A stretch of 64,000 nucleotides of DNA from Symsagittifera roscoffensis (taxonomy: Eukaryota; Xenacoelomorpha; Acoela; Convolutidae): positions 1-64,000 of the forward strand of contig NW_026971290.1 of assembly GCF_963678635.1 (NCBI RefSeq), given 5' to 3'. Within the stretch, counting starts at the first letter, position 1, and the number at the start of each line of letters is the position of its first letter. The position numbers and the translations under genes are program-made. This document shows, in pieces, positions 1-13,316 of this stretch. The notes beneath the pieces are model-generated. The model was not told where the DNA came from, made no database searches, and saw nothing but the letters and a program-made list of their open reading frames with translations.

Positions 1-2639
1 CTAAGCAGACTAGGTGCAATCCGGAAAAAAAAATTAAACAAAAAACAGTAAAAATGATTTCAGAAAAGAAAACACAAAGAGAAAATGCTTCAGTTATATT
101 ATGGGACAAGTTTCCGAGAACATTTGTTTCCGAGCAAAATCAAATCTTAAAAATGATAGCGCTTGCTAATCACATGCTCAAAATTTCCAGCAAATTAACC
201 ACGGCAGCAAAAATTTCAAAAAAACTAACAAAAAAACTTTTTCATTTGAAAATTTTTCGTTAAGACTTTTTAAAACCAAGATAACATTCTGCAAAAAAAA
301 TTGTAAGTCAATTACCTCTACCAATGGGGTCTTAGAAAAGCAATCACAAATCTAAAAGAAAACTAAACCATCCAAAAGAGCTCGGTGCAACGGGAGCTCA
401 GCCGACAAACAAAAGAAAAACATTAGTCCAAAAAAGTTGAAAAATCTAGTTTGCAAAAAAATAGGTCCCAGCTCAAGTCGAATTTTTTTGGTAACTTTTT
501 TTCCAAATGATAGCAAGAATCCTAGCTGGAAAACTTTGAATAATGTATATTCAAAAATTTTTAGCAATTTGTGAAATCCAGAGTTGAGCATAAAAATTAT
601 ATTCCCTTTAAACGACTCAAAATTAGGACTTTTAGCCGGTAAAAAATAGTCGAAATAAGCCAATGAAAAATAGCCGAAATCAGACGAAAAGTAATACATT
701 TAAATAGAATAAAAATTTTAGGAAAAAAAAACAAAAAAGACAATGTACAAGTTTAGAGTTAATGAAAAACACAGCAGAAACAAGTCGGAACGCTAAAAGC
801 AACTACAATGTAAATAACGTACAAAAAAATCAATTTTACGATGTGGCGGCTAAGCCAAAAAAAAACATTAAGCAAACAATAATAAAACAATAACTTTTTT
901 TTGAAACGGGAATACATCATGTTTACAAAAAAACTGGTTCGGTCAGATTCGGACCCAGACCTTTGTAGTCCCATGCGTATGCGTCAACTCAAGACCGAGT
1001 TTGCTGGAAGACGCAAGAAATTTAAATTTAATATGAACCGATCTTAACTTTCCCCTTCTAATGTTGACAATTTTGGTAACAAAGGTTTTTACAGGAAAAA
1101 AAGTTTTGTATCCGATTGCCATATCCTTGCTTTATCGGAAGGGTAAACAACCCGAGAACACTTTTATATAATGTTCCAAACTAAATCAATTGTAAACAAA
1201 AAAAAAACATTAATTTATAAAAACAAAAAAAAAACAAATCTGTAATCGTATTGTTAAAAAGATTTGTCCCGACTGAAAACTCTTATACCGCAACAAAGCA
1301 GCACTTTACCAACAAAAGCGAGAAAACAGTTAAATTAGCTCAGAAAAAGCAAAAGAAAAATCGAAAAAGAAAAAGTATTGCAAACTAACAACGCTAACAA
1401 TTTTGTCATCTACCAAAATTATGAGATTATGCGCCTCATATCTGCTAGGTTGCAGATGTTATAAAGAAACTATGGAGCAGGGTCTGCTTTTGCCACCTAG
1501 TTTTGACAGCCTTAAAGAAAGATCGTATAGGGTCATGTAACTAATCATATAAAAACCCTACTGCTGGTGATTCGAATTCTGAAACGATTTTTAAAAATAC
1601 TGTCGTAGTACCGAAAATAAATGGTTTGATTTTGGTCATTTTTGCGACTAAATTAGGCAGAGGCTGCAGAGGAGACCAATTAAAGGCTCAAATAACTCCT
1701 CCTGATAATAATTTGTTTTAGCTGATAATCACTACCGTGAACTTTTCTAATATTTCAATTGCCAATTCTAGCATCATATAATTATACCGCACAAAACCTT
1801 ATTATCTGACCACTTTTCGAAATGATAAGAAAAAATGACGCAGGGGCGATGTTTGGTTCTTGTAACTTTTTCCTACAATTTCTTTTTGCAATGATAAATG
1901 TGGCTTAGAGATTTTCTGCTACTTGCTCAGCATTCGCTGACATTTTTTGATAATAAACAGTGAATTAACATAATATCGAATAGAATTCAAAGAAGAAAAG
2001 ACCGGAACTGTCAGTAAAATGCAAAATGATTTTAAATAATAGTAATTTTTAAAGTTTTTTTTCCACTTTTACGTTTAATTGCATTTTGTAACGGATTTGA
2101 ACTTTTTTTGTGCTTCAGTTCTTCGAGAAGGGAAATTTTTTTTCAATTTTTATAAAACAAAAATTTTGAAAAAATAAATTCAAGCAAGCAAGATCAAAAC
2201 GACAAAACCCACAAAGTAGGCAAGAATTGCCATTATAAAAATGATTCAAAGTCTTTAATGCAATCAGTATTCGGCTAAGTCGTTTATATCAGTTATCGGC
2301 TAACTCGACCCATTCTAGCGAATTGTATTGATGTCTGACTTTGCCTAAAAAAATGAAATAATGAAAAAATAATACAGACCATGACCTCAAGTATGTTTTA
2401 GTTATTCAATTTTTTCCTCTTTCATCACTTTCTTCATTTTCAGTAGCACAAAAATTTCCTTGAACTTCACCCAGAAATTCAAATGACTATAGTGAATTTT
2501 GCAGAATCAAGACAGAAGCGAAGCTTCACTTCACGAGCACAGGCGAGAAATTGGCAAAAAGGCTATAATTAGTCAAAACATAGCTAACTGACAAATGAAA
2601 AAGAAAATTAAGATTCGAATTTTAGTTTAAAAAATTTTA
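1..2639. other. Non-coding AT-rich DNA
   Basis: Long A and T runs. No open frame with protein-like composition and no splice-framed exon seen on either strand. The longest frame (352-699, minus) is phenylalanine-rich as expected from T runs. Confidence 0.7.
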
Positions 2640-2990
2640 TGCTTTTATAGTTTGAAAAAAAAATTAGGATCGGTGTTGTTTGATAAAAGTAACCCAATTT
2701 GAATAAAAAAAAATGGATCAATAGGTAACTTTTTTCTTCTACCAAATCTGAATTTTAAACTCAGAAAAATCTGAATAGAATTCGAGCACGTTTTCGTGAC
2801 CTTTGCAGTGTTTCTGTTCAATAGTTGAGTTTGTTTTTCTCTAAACGGGAACAATGAACTTAGCCTGAAAAGAAATCATAAATCAAACCGCAAAAAATCA
2901 AATTTGAGCGTGAACAAACTTTAAGATTTTTTCTTAAAAAAGGCAAAAAATCACCAAGACCTAAAGAGTCTTCTTTACGTTCATTACGAT
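2640..2990 (+). repeat. Dispersed repeat R2, copy 1
   Basis: Shares with 30.88-31.18 and 43.90-44.20 kb the order: TGGATCAATAGG, GTCACG/GCACGTTTTCGTGA, TTCRATAGTTGAGTTTG, AACAATGAACTTAG, CCGCAAAAA, TTTGAGCGTGAACAAACTTT. Non-coding. Confidence 0.7.
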
Positions 2991-3114
2991 TAAAAAGAGA
3001 AAACGAGAAAAAGAGGACTGTTGCAGCGCAAATGTAAGCGAGAGCACAAATGCATATAAACGCAAATATAAACGAGAGTATAAATGCATATAAAATTGAA
3101 CCAAAATGTTAATG

Positions 3115-3275
3115 CATATAGGGCAGTAGCCAAGCGTATACAGCTCCGTCCCGGCGAGTTTGGCGCCGGTTCGAATCCCGACTAGATCATTTTCTTTCTA
3201 GAACTCAAATATGCCCCAAACTTGATGGGACGCTCCGTAACAAGGTTCGATCCCCCCCCCCCCCAAAAAAAACCT
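3115..3275 (+). mobile_element. tRNA-derived SINE or tRNA relic, family B
   Basis: GTAGCCAAGCGTATACAGC (A-box-like) and GCCGGTTCGAATCCCGAC (perfect B box) lie 35-45 bases apart, but the ends do not pair as a tRNA acceptor stem. A second GGTTCGATCCCCCC and a C/A-rich tail follow. Confidence 0.6.
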
Positions 3276-4394
3276 ATTTTAACCGTCTTTTCGCTCTAAT
3301 TTGGTTCAGTCTTGATTAAGGCTGACCTTTAAAAAGAGCAATTTGTCTCAAGGACAAATACTGGCCATTTTAGCAGCTTGCTTTGAGTTATGCAGTTATT
3401 ATGGCTGTGACCGATGATAAAGTTTGTTAAGAAATATCATTGTTACCGAGTTATTTTGCCGATAAAATGGTCGAATTCAATTGTTTGAAATCCGATATTT
3501 TTACAATTCGTGGAGATTGACGCGCACAAGGACGAAAAAAAAACGTTAATTAGATTTGAAAAACGAAAAAAAATTGATTCTGAATCAAACATCTGACCGA
3601 GAAATTAAGAGTATCACGCTCTTTCACATGCGCCAGTGTTCTTAGAGATACTTTATACTATAAAACAAAAGCCATACAACACAAGTAAATATATTTAAGT
3701 ATTGGGTTAAAAATTATAGCCTTACTTCACCACAATCACTAGCTCGAATTTGTAATATAATGACAAAATTGAAAACACAATTTCTTATAGTTTTGTTATT
3801 TAAAATAACATTGCAAAAAGAGCAAAACTAGAAAAGAAAAACAAAATCAATTCAGATATTTTCAGACATCACAAGTTTATTTAAGACATGAAATGAGTTT
3901 AACTCAGCTCAAAATAGTCTCTAGCTCATTATCAAAATTTCTCGGGGAGCAGAATGGTTCCTTTGCCACCAAAAATTGCCAATTGGATAGATCAAAAACA
4001 TTCAACGGTCCAAAATCAGGCATTACGCATATCAAAGGTGCTTAGAACTCTTTATCTTGATTTTGTTAGTTAATGTTATCTTGCTATACGAATGCTATCA
4101 TCTAGACGACAAAATCGCCGTATTGCAATCTTCAAATCATTCGGTTATTTACTTACGAAGTTTTTGATACGGAGCTTCTTTTCAGACCGAAATAGGAAAG
4201 AACATCACAGAGTTTCCTGGCGTCTCATATCGTTTTAAGTCTTTCTGTTGAGCACGTTGCCGACACTGTCTTCAAACTCCTCTTCCACATCACCTTTGGC
4301 GTCTTCTATACTAGTGACATTGGCGAAATGCGCTGTATTCGGTATTACTAGATTGTGCATGTCATTTGCGGGTCTCCACTCAACAAGTGACGAA
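3276..4394. other. Non-coding DNA
   Basis: No exon, RNA gene or element with recognisable ends found. Confidence 0.6.
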
Positions 4395-4690
4395 AGATTG
4401 TCTCCTGGGTCGAGGTTCGCGATTTATCTTTCTACCAATTCGGCCAGAATTGGTACGTTTCGACCGTCTCGACCCAAATTGTCTATGTTTTGACCAAAAT
4501 CAACCGAGGAAAAACATTCCGACCAAGTTCGACCGAGGAAAAAAGTTTCGACCGAGTTCAACCCAGGATTTTTTCGACCGAGAAACGTTTCGACCCAGAA
4601 AAAAAATCATTTCGACTGGGTTCGGTCAAAGGAAAATTTTTCAACTAAATAAGACTTTGATCGTGTTTGACCGTCAAATAGGTTTCGTAC
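4395..4690 (+). repeat. CGACC-motif repeat tract
   Basis: About a dozen TTTCGACC or TTCGACC motifs spaced 15-30 bases apart, of the same kind as inside the element at 42.68-43.34 kb. Probably a relic of the same family. Confidence 0.55.
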
Positions 4691-5190
4691 GCTAAAAACT
4701 GTTTCACGGTAAGTTTCAGCCCTTTGTAGTGAGCACATCCGCATATTTCACACTTTTAATATATATTGAGTCTGTGTAGTTTGTAGAGCCAGTAGTGAAT
4801 CGGTTTTCCATCCCATCCCAGAGAAAGTTTCTCATGATTGTACGACACTGAAGTACAAACCAATTGATCAAAATAGTGAGTTTTTCACATTTTGCCTCAC
4901 TCCTAAATTATATTTACTACTGGGGAGCGGATATATATTTTTTTCACAAGTCTATGCGCCGTCCAACCCTTCAAAACGTCTCGTTGTTTGATCAAAAACA
5001 GGAACAGGAAGACGCCTTTATAAGCAGCCTTGACTACCTGGTCAACCTTTGGGGACCAATTGAACAATCTTCCCCCTAAAAAATAGGGAGGGGATCGTTC
5101 TTTTGGACGGAAGTAATATACTTCAGCAAATCCGATTTGAGCATAATACATGCAGGCCATACTGCTTGAATGAGCAATTTTAATTTTAAG

Positions 5191-5410
5191 GTAGCTGTGG
5201 TGATGTGGTAACGTCTCTGCCTCGCAATCAAAAGGGCGGATGTTCAAGGCCAACCATGATCCTTTCTCGTTGCTTGAGGGTGAGGCAGCATTAAGCAGCC
5301 GAGAAGAAAAATGAACAAATGCATGATAGTAGGGCACAACAGAGGTTCTCCGTAAAGAGCTGAACAGCTAGTTTGCTGGTCATTTCCCTTGTGGATAAAC
5401 TCTCTTAAAC
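5191..5410 (+). mobile_element. tRNA-derived SINE, family A, copy 1
   Basis: Head with an A-box-like TGGTGATGTGGTAACG and a B-box-like GATGTTCAAGGCC, then TTGCTTGAGGGTGAGGCA, then a tail region GGGCACAACAGAGGTTCTCC to GTGGATAAACTCTCTT. It matches the minus-strand copy at 20.8-21.0 kb over its whole length. Confidence 0.75.
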
Positions 5411-5899
5411 CAATTTTAGGGGCAAGATTGTTCACTTGATCTATTCTGCGGCGATATTGTTCGCATGGGCTACCTTTTGTACTATTTTTTGACATTTTTG
5501 ATCGACCATTTTCAAACTTTTGGAGATAGTATTTTGAGGTTTGAAGTTCTAGGCGTTATGTGAAAATAATTGATTTTTCATTAAACTTATGAACGGCATA
5601 CAAAATAAATTTCAAATAATATGCTCAAATATATCTGTTGTTGTCGATATCACCGATTTGAGTTAAAATGATGGTGATTCTAATTGACAAGTTATTAGCA
5701 TGGAAAACTTTCTGTTCTGATTTGAATAGGGCACAATACTTTTGAACCAACTAAATCTAAGCGCATTGATAGAATTAGTGGTGACATACCAGAAAAGCCT
5801 AGTGCCTTAATTTTTCATTTGGTGTTTCGAGGCAAAACAGTGTTATAAGTTTAGATTTGATAACAACCTTTTCTTAATAAACAATCAAGTCATTCACCT

Positions 5900-6003
5900 C
5901 CCGGCTTGAGGTGCTCGATTTAAGTTTGGACTTTGAAAGTTGAGCAAGTGTAGTTTTGCGACACGATTTTGGTCGAGAAAGTCGAAACATAGGTCGAGCT
6001 CAT
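5900..6003 (+). repeat. Diverged end of the GAGGTGCTC element family
   Basis: GAGGTGCTCGATTTAAG is followed by GACTTTGAAAGT, then GTCGAAACATA near 5988. This resembles the inverted ends of the element at 42.68-43.34 kb. Confidence 0.4.
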
Positions 6004-6339
6004 ATATCACTTCTTTTTTGATGTATAATTTAAGCAAGCGTTAAAGCTCGAACATTTTTCATTTCAATCAGTCCTGATTTTACGACTTCCATTTTCTTTT
6101 TTATCCCACTAACATATTCATTCGCCAATGTTTCAAACACCAATGCGATCAAAAAATCTAGCCAATAAAAACCAATCTTCAGACTTAATTCGAGGGAGGT
6201 AACTTAGTCGGACTAGAAAAAGGTTTTTAAAAGAAATTAGACAAAAAGATCAGTGTAACTAACTAAACAAATAGTTTGCAGACATTAATTTGGTTTACTT
6301 TTGGTTTTTTTTAAAATTCGAATTCATCCCTAGTCGATC

Positions 6340-6465
6340 AAGGGAGATATCTTGCAAGATATTGCAAGAATCTTGCAAGATTCCTTAAAAGTAAACTCTT
6401 TAAAAAATCTTGCGAGATAACCTCCTTTAAAGATAATCTTTATGTATGCAAGATCTTTGAAGACG
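6340..6465. repeat. Cluster of ATCTTGCAAGAT palindromes
   Basis: ATATCTTGCAAGATATTGCA, then AATCTTGCAAGATT, ATCTTGCGAGAT and TATGCAAGATCTTTG within ~125 bases. Confidence 0.6.
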
Positions 6466-7449
6466 TAATTTTTATTCGGAAAAACAGCTTTACACGCACA
6501 CAAAGACAGCCTATTAGCGTTCGTGGAAGAAGGAAGCAGTCTTAGCTACGCATACATACACACAGCCCGCCAGGTGGTTACCCCCTGAAAGCTTTTTTGT
6601 CAAACTTTATGAAATAGGCGGTTGTCTATTTATTTTGATCAGCAAGTCATAGCTTCGTCCTTTTAAAAAAATATGCGTCAAACGAGAACACAAAGTAAAT
6701 GACATTGCAAGCAAATATTATAAGTAAAAGCAAAAAGCACAGAAAGAAGGTTTTTGAATTTGATAATTTTTTTAGTTTTTTCGTTTTCTCAATTCCTTTT
6801 TCCGTTTTTTTGGCTTTACCTCACCATGCTGGTTTGGAAAATGACGTTTTTCTATTGTTTTTATCAAAAATTCTAGTAGCGGCTTTTTTGAGGAACTTTT
6901 TATCAAAAGGAAGTTCAGTCAAGACCATTTTTGATAATTAGGAAACATTTGGGTTGAAAAACTCCAATTACGCAATATAAAGCCGCCACGTAGCCACGAT
7001 GTTATTAGCAATTAAAGTTGTCAGCTGGTGGATTCTGCATACTTCTTGAAAAATTTAAATAAAAACATTTTGAAAGATTTTTTTTTCAAAACTTTTTTTG
7101 TTTCATTTTTTTTTTGAATTTTTTATCCCGAATCTTGTTAATAAATTTCAATGGTATGCACGATTCATCAATTCTCTAACTCTTCTGATTCAAACAAATG
7201 CAAAGCCGATCATCTCAACACCTGCGAATAAATAAACACAAAAACAGAAGGAGTCAAAATATATGAAAACTACATTTTCTTACACTTGTCTCGGTAAAAA
7301 ATTAATTATAGAAAAACATGCCAGGCAAAACCTTAAATTTTACATAAAGGCGAAGCTGCGCTTTGCAGAGACTAGAGAGAACATGAAAGAAAAGTACCTC
7401 TATGTAATACAGCAAGAAACAGTAGAAATAAGCCTCGAATTAATTAAAC

Positions 7450-7535
7450 TTCAATTACGCTTCAGATGCGATTTGCGAACTGAAAATTATGACATTCACG
7501 CACTAACCACTCAGCCAGTTCAACGGACGCTGAGT
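7450..7535 (-). mobile_element. tRNA-like segment
   Basis: The minus strand reads TGGCTGAGTGGTTAGTGCG, a good A box, then CAGTTCGCAAATC, a weak B box, ~25 bases later. It could be a SINE head or a decayed tRNA. Confidence 0.35.
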
Positions 7536-7771
7536 AAAGCAGAAACACTAACACTAGCCATACTTAACGCAGAAAACAGATGCTATGAAATTTCCAATGC
7601 TGCAGATTGTGATTATAGCGAGAGCGCCGCCAAATCAGTGAACACTTTTAATGATTTCTTATTTGCGAATTACAATAGAAAAAAAGTTATACTAATGCAC
7701 TTCTGAAAGTCATCTGAAAGTCATTGAAAGTCTATAAAAAATATATACTAACTGAAAGTCCTCCCGTTCCC

Positions 7772-7800
7772 TCAAGAAAATTTTGGATCGGCCCCTGGCT
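7772..7800. mobile_element. Possible right-end fragment of the CAGGGGCGGAT family
   Basis: AAAATTTTGGATCGGCCCCT resembles the right ends of the family members at 13.3 and 40.2 kb. No left end was found. Confidence 0.3.
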
Positions 7801-8249
7801 GAAATCTTAACCGATAAAAATTAACCACAGAATGGTAGTTAATGGCTGAAAAATCACCCGTTTTCTGTTTTTGACCAATTTTGAGAGTGCTCAATTGTTT
7901 CAATGAGTGAAAAAAATTGAAAAGCTGTCAATTCTGTTTTTCCATGGATGCTTTTGAGGGACAATTATCTCGTTTTCTCAATAGTTCGTTTTCACCCTCA
8001 CAGTCCTCATCAGGAATAACAATGAGTGGAAAGTTTAGCGGATATCTAAGTTATTCTATGAACAATCAGTTGTATCAAATAAAAACGAGAACCTGTTGCT
8101 GCGCAATTAGCACAGAATGCAAAGCCAAAAAGGTTTTAAAAAGGCTTAAAAACACTTTACAAAAAAACTAAAAAAAGAAAAACGCAGCCGAAGTCACTTT
8201 TCCACCCCACTCTTGAAAATGATCAAAGCAATAATCGAAAATGTCCTTG

Positions 8250-11200
8250 ATTTGGCACATATAGCTTGCTGGAGGAAAATTTGTGTGCCTAAATGCTGCT
8301 TTTGGATCATCGATGTAGGCGATTAGCAAGCATTATCAAATAGTGTTATACATTTCTTCAGGTTAACAACAAAGTTAACAAATTTAATTGAATCATTTGG
8401 AATCTTGGTTCAGGAAAGCACCATTTAGGTGTTTATCGGCACATATAGTTTAGAGAAGGAAACGCAACTGACGTAACTGTAAAAGTAACCCGGCTTTCTA
8501 TTTAGTTTTACTTGTATCACAAGTGCGCTTAAGAGTTGCTGTCGCATCACCGATGTAGGCGTTTTGCAAGCATTGTCAAACAGTTTTATATACATTTTCA
8601 GGTTGACAGTTCATTTAACAAAACTAATTGAACCATTGACATCTTGATTCCTGAAAGCAACATTTAGGTACTAATCGGCACATATGGCTGAACGGAGGCC
8701 ACGTAATTGACGTAAATGTAAAAGTGGACTTGCTTGCCATTTAGGTACACTTGTATCACAAAAATACCTTAAGGTTGCTTTTGCATCACCGATGCAGGCA
8801 ATAAAAAAGAACAATCAAAAAATTTTAGAGACTTTTTTCAGGTTAACTACTAATTTTACAAAATTAATTGAATCATTGAAATTTTGGTTCTTGAAAGCAA
8901 CATTTAGGTACTTATCGGCACATATGGCTGAACGGAGGCAACGTAATTGACGTAAATGTAAAAGTAGACTTGCTTGCTATTTAGGTACATTTGTATCACA
9001 AATATACCTTAATGTTCCTTTCGCATGACCGATGCAGGCGATAAGCAAGAAGAATCAAAAATATTTAGAGACTTTTTTTTCAAGTTAACTACTACTTTTA
9101 CAAAATTAATTGAACCATTGACACTTTGGCTCTTGAAAGCAACATTTAGGTGCTTATCGGCACATATAGCTTAGTGGAGGAAACGCAATTGACGTAAATG
9201 TAAAATTGAACCTGATTGCCATTTAGGTAGTTTTGTACCACAATTGTACCTCAACGTTGCTTTCGCTTGACCAGCGTTGCTTTTGCACTTTTTTGTTAAC
9301 AATTGATTTAACAATTTTATTTGAATTATTAGAAATTTTGCTTCATGAAAGCAGCATTCAAGTACTTATCGACAGATACAGCTTAGTGGAGGGAAATTTG
9401 TTGGCCATTTAGGAACGCATGTATAACAATTGCACCTATATGTTGCTGTCCCATCACCGATGTAGACGACTAGCATGCTTTATCAAATAGTTTTATAGAA
9501 TTTTGTAAGATTAACAACTAATTTAACAAAATTATTTAAATAATCCACATCTTGGTTGGTGCAAGTAACATTAAGGTATTCATCGGCACATATAGTTTTT
9601 GCATCACGATGTAGCAAGCCTTATCAAACATTTTTACGGGATTTTTTCAGGTTCACAACTAATTTACCAAAATAATTGAATCATTGACATCTTGGTTCCT
9701 GAAAGCAACATTTAGGGACTTATCGGCACATATGGCAATTGACGAATATGCAAAGTGGGCCTCTGTGCCATTTAGGTACACTTGCATCACAAGTACACCT
9801 AAATGTTGCTTTCGCAGCACCGATATAGGCGATAAGGAAAATTATCAAATAATTTTATACTTTTTTTCAGGTTAACAATAACCTTAACAAAAAAAATTGA
9901 ATCAACTATTACCATCTTGATTCCTGAAATCAACATTTAGCTACTTATCGGCACATATGGTTTATAGGAGGTATCGCAACTGACGTAAAGGTAAAACACG
10001 ACTTTCTCGCCATTTAGGTACCCTTCTATCACAAATGTACCTATATGACTCTTTTGCATCACCGATGTGGGAGATAAGCAAAAATATCAAATAATTTGTT
10101 ACTTTTTTCAGGTTAACAACAAATTTAACAAAAATAATTTGAACCATTACCATCTTGATTCCTGAAAGCAACGTTTAGCTACTTATCGGCCTATATAGCT
10201 TATGGGAGGTAAGGCAACTGACGTAAAGGTAAAACAGGACTTGCTCGCCATTTAGGTACACTTGTATCACAAATGTACCTATATTAGTAATTTATTCAAC
10301 AAAATTAACTGAATCATTGACATCTTGATTCTTGAAAGCAACATTTGAGTACTTATCGGCATATATGGCTTAGTGGAGTTAACGCAATTGACTTAAATGT
10401 AAAAGTGGAATTGCTTGCCATTTAGATACACTTGTATCACGAATGTACCCAACTATTGCTTTCACATCACCGATGTAGGCAATTAGCAAGCATTATCAAA
10501 AAATTTTATACACTTTTAATCAGGTTAATAATTTATTCAACAAAATTAACTGAATCATTGACATCTTGATTCTTGAAAGCAATCTTTAGGTTCTTATCGG
10601 GACATATAGCTTAGAGGAGGAAACGTAACTGAAAAAACTGTAAAAATGGACCTGCTTGCAATTTGGGTTTAATTGTATCACAGGTGTGCCTAAATGTTGC
10701 TGTCACATTACCGATGTGGGCGATTATCAAGCATTATCAGTTAGTCTTATACATTTTTTTCCAGTTAACTATTTATTTAACAAATTTATTTGAATCATTG
10801 ACCACTTGATTCCTGAGAGCAACATTAGGTAATTATCGACAAATATGGCTTAGTGGAGGTAACGCAACGGACTTGATTGCTGAAAGCAATACTTAGGTAC
10901 TTAACTGCACATATAGCTTAGTGGAGAAAACGCAACTGACTTAAATGTAAAAGTGGACTTGCTTGCCATTTAGATACACTTTTATCACGAATGTACCTAA
11001 ATGTTGCTTTCGCATCACCGATGTAGGCAATTAGCAAGCATTATCAAAACGTTTCATACACTTTTAATCAGGTTAGTAATTTATTCAACAAAATTAACTG
11101 AATCATTGACATCTTGATTCTTGAAAGCAACATTTGAGTACTTATCGGCATATATGGCTTAGTGGAGTTAACGCAGCTGACTTAAATGTAAAAGTGGACT

Positions 11201-11412
11201 GGCTTGCAATTTAGGTACACTTTATCACAAATGTACCTAAATGTTGCTTTGCATCAACGATGTAGGCGTTAAGCAAGAAATATCAAATAGTTTTTCACTT
11301 TTTTTCAGGTTAACAACTAGTTTAACAAAATTAATTGAATCATTGATATCTTAGTTCATGGAAGCAACATTTGGGTACTTTATTGCATATATAGCTTAGA
11401 GGAGGTGACGCA
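8250..11412 (+). repeat. Satellite array, ~240 bp units, ~13 full-length equivalents
   Basis: The box CTTATCGGCACATAT and its variants recur at 8432, 8671, 8911, 9152, ~9366, ~9579, 9719, 9943, 10181, 10350, 10593, ~10829, ~10894, 11137 and 11376. Intact spacing is 239-241 bases; some units are truncated. Other conserved boxes are GCTTAGTGGAGG, TTGACGTAAATGTAAAAGTG, TCACCGATGTAGGC and TTTTTCAGGTTAACAAC. Each good unit holds a hairpin of 17-base arms (CATTTAGGTACACTTGT) with a 3-base loop, plus an outer inverted pair GAAAGCAACATTTAGGTAC / GTACCTAAATGTTGCTTTC. No coding capacity. Confidence 0.93.
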
Positions 11413-12673
11413 TATATTTGTAAGACAAAAGTTTGTGGACTAAATCCGGTCATGACCTGATTTTCATGTTAGCAGATAGTTTCCCGCGTGAAAAGCATCT
11501 GTGTCGGACTTCTGATTGTCTGCTGATTTCTTGTTGGCTTAGTTGTCACATCACAAAGTTTGATGTTATTTTAAGTGTTCCACCATTATTGAAAAGCTTT
11601 CAATTTTTACGTCAATGTGCACGTAATGTTGTTTGAAACAATTTTTCTGGTTTTTATATATTTTTTTCAAGCTTATTGTATACAGTTTTTGGTATCTTCA
11701 ATGTTTTTTTTTTTATAATTTGCAGTCTTCTTTGTAACAGAAAAAGCAATAAATGGCCCCTCTTTTGAACTTTTTGAAATATTTATTTTTTTTTTGCAAA
11801 AAATAATCATAAGCTAGTACAACGGCCTAAAAAGTATGTTCTGATTTTCCTCCTTGTTCAAACTGGTTCAGTCACCTTGTTTGCGTTTGTTACCCGTGTT
11901 TCTATGTTTCCTAGAGCTTAGAAAATGGCTAGATTGTATCACTTTTAAAAAACATGAAACATGTCGCTGTTTTTACAGTAAACTTTCAAGTTGTAAATTC
12001 TGGCAAATAGTTTTGTATCACAAGAAGTGCAAAGAACTAAATTTTCACGCTGTAACTCTGGCACAAGTTTTTATTTTAAATCACAAGTGGTGCAAAGTTG
12101 CGTTTTGCATCTATGTAGAGCCACTAAGTAATCATTCCAATCGAATTGAGGCACGCCAAGTGGTCCCAATTAGTTCTGTTAAAATCAATTGATATTTTTC
12201 ATTAGATGTTCCTAATCAACTGCATGGATTTCATTGCTAAGATCCCATGGAGTGAAACAAAATTATAGTGTTTTTTCAGCTTTTTGATTTAACTTTTATT
12301 TTTAAATAAAAATTTCATCTGATGATTAACAGATTTTTTCCCGTGTGACAGACACCCTTTATACAGATATTTAACGGATTTCATGAAGACTATCGAATGT
12401 ATTTTCGTAAATAATTAAATGGAGGTTATCGAACTGTACTTCCAGAACTGTACAAATAAGAATTACAGAGGTAAGCCTTCGAAGACCACTACCGGAATTG
12501 AACCTCGAACAACCACATCATGCCACTCCGGTTCTGCTTTCAATGCTGATCCATCCAGTTTCGTCTTTCATTAATTTCACACATCCTCTAATAGTAAATT
12601 CCAGGTTTTTGCAGTAGCGCTTTCATTAAGGGGACTGAAAATTTTCTAGGAAAACACACACTACACAGATATA
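11413..12673. other. Non-coding DNA after the satellite array
   Basis: A plus-strand frame at 11854-12192 (112 codons) overlaps a sequence that recurs in part at 15.93-15.98 kb (GGCAAGTGGTGC...CTCTATGT). It looks repeat-derived, not genic. Confidence 0.5.
12478..12550 (-). mobile_element. Possible tRNA-like segment
   Basis: The minus strand reads GAGGTTCAATTCCGGTAG (B-box-like), preceded by TGGCATGATGTGGTTG. The A box is poor. Confidence 0.25.
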
Positions 12674-13076
12674 CAGTGGCGGATTTACGGGGGGGGGGGG
12701 GGTACGCTTCTCTCCCCTCAGGGATTCGACACCTAACACCCTACTACCCCAAAATTTCCCCCTTTTGTACTATTTTGATATATCCATTTTTGGCTGACAG
12801 ACCCTAGAATTGTTCTTGAGGCGTCTGTGGCGCCAATATATTAATTTTGAGGGGGGAGTGCGCGCCGAAAAAACGCAATTTTTTTGATAAATAATAACCA
12901 AAAGTGCCTAAAAACGCCGCCTTTCTGGCCTGTTTTTCAAAATTTTGCCTGCGAAACTGTCTTTTTAGTGCTTTGGGACAGCTCGGAAAATCAATTTGGT
13001 CGACCGAAAACAAAAAGTCGTCAAATTTTTCGGAAGTTTTTTTAAAATCCACGCCCCACTCGAGAAAATCCTAGAT
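12674..13076. mobile_element. hAT-like non-autonomous element, right end lost
   Basis: Starts CAGTGGCGGATTTACGG followed by a G run. Shares GCTCGGAAAATCAATTTGGT and GAGGCG...GGCGCCAATATAT with the copy at 40.21 kb. The right end stops at GAGAAAATCCTAG, without the final CCGCCCCTG. Confidence 0.65.
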
Positions 13077-13316
13077 ATTCCCATGCAGACATCAGTCAAC
13101 TATTTCATCTCATTTCATTTTTTCTCGAAAAGTTCGAGAAATATGTTTACCCATGTTCTACTTTTTGTTATTGAAAAGAATTCATCTTAATCCAATTTTT
13201 CTTCGGTACGTTCAAATCGCGTTGAGTTCTGCTATTGTAAACTACAATTGTCATATCTATCAGCCATGAAAAATTTCATTCGTCAGATTTTATCAAGTAT
13301 TCGTCATGCAATACTG

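Larger units (their letters stand above)
6004..8249. other. Non-coding DNA with an unexplained 147-codon frame
   Basis: Apart from the small repeats listed, the only notable object is a plus-strand open frame 7263-7706 (147 codons). It overlaps a minus-strand tRNA-like segment, has no splice context or recognisable domain, and is probably chance. Confidence 0.55.

Noticed and set aside
3121-3192. Functional tRNA gene
   Set aside because: The A and B boxes are good, but the ends cannot form a 7-bp acceptor stem and a repeat tail follows.
7263-7706. 147-codon plus-strand open frame
   Set aside because: No recognisable domain, no splice or promoter context, and it overlaps a tRNA-like segment on the other strand. 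Frames of this size occur by chance in this sequence.
8250-11412. CRISPR array
   Set aside because: Units are ~240 bp and similar along their whole length; there are no short identical repeats with unique spacers and no cas genes, and the genome is eukaryotic.
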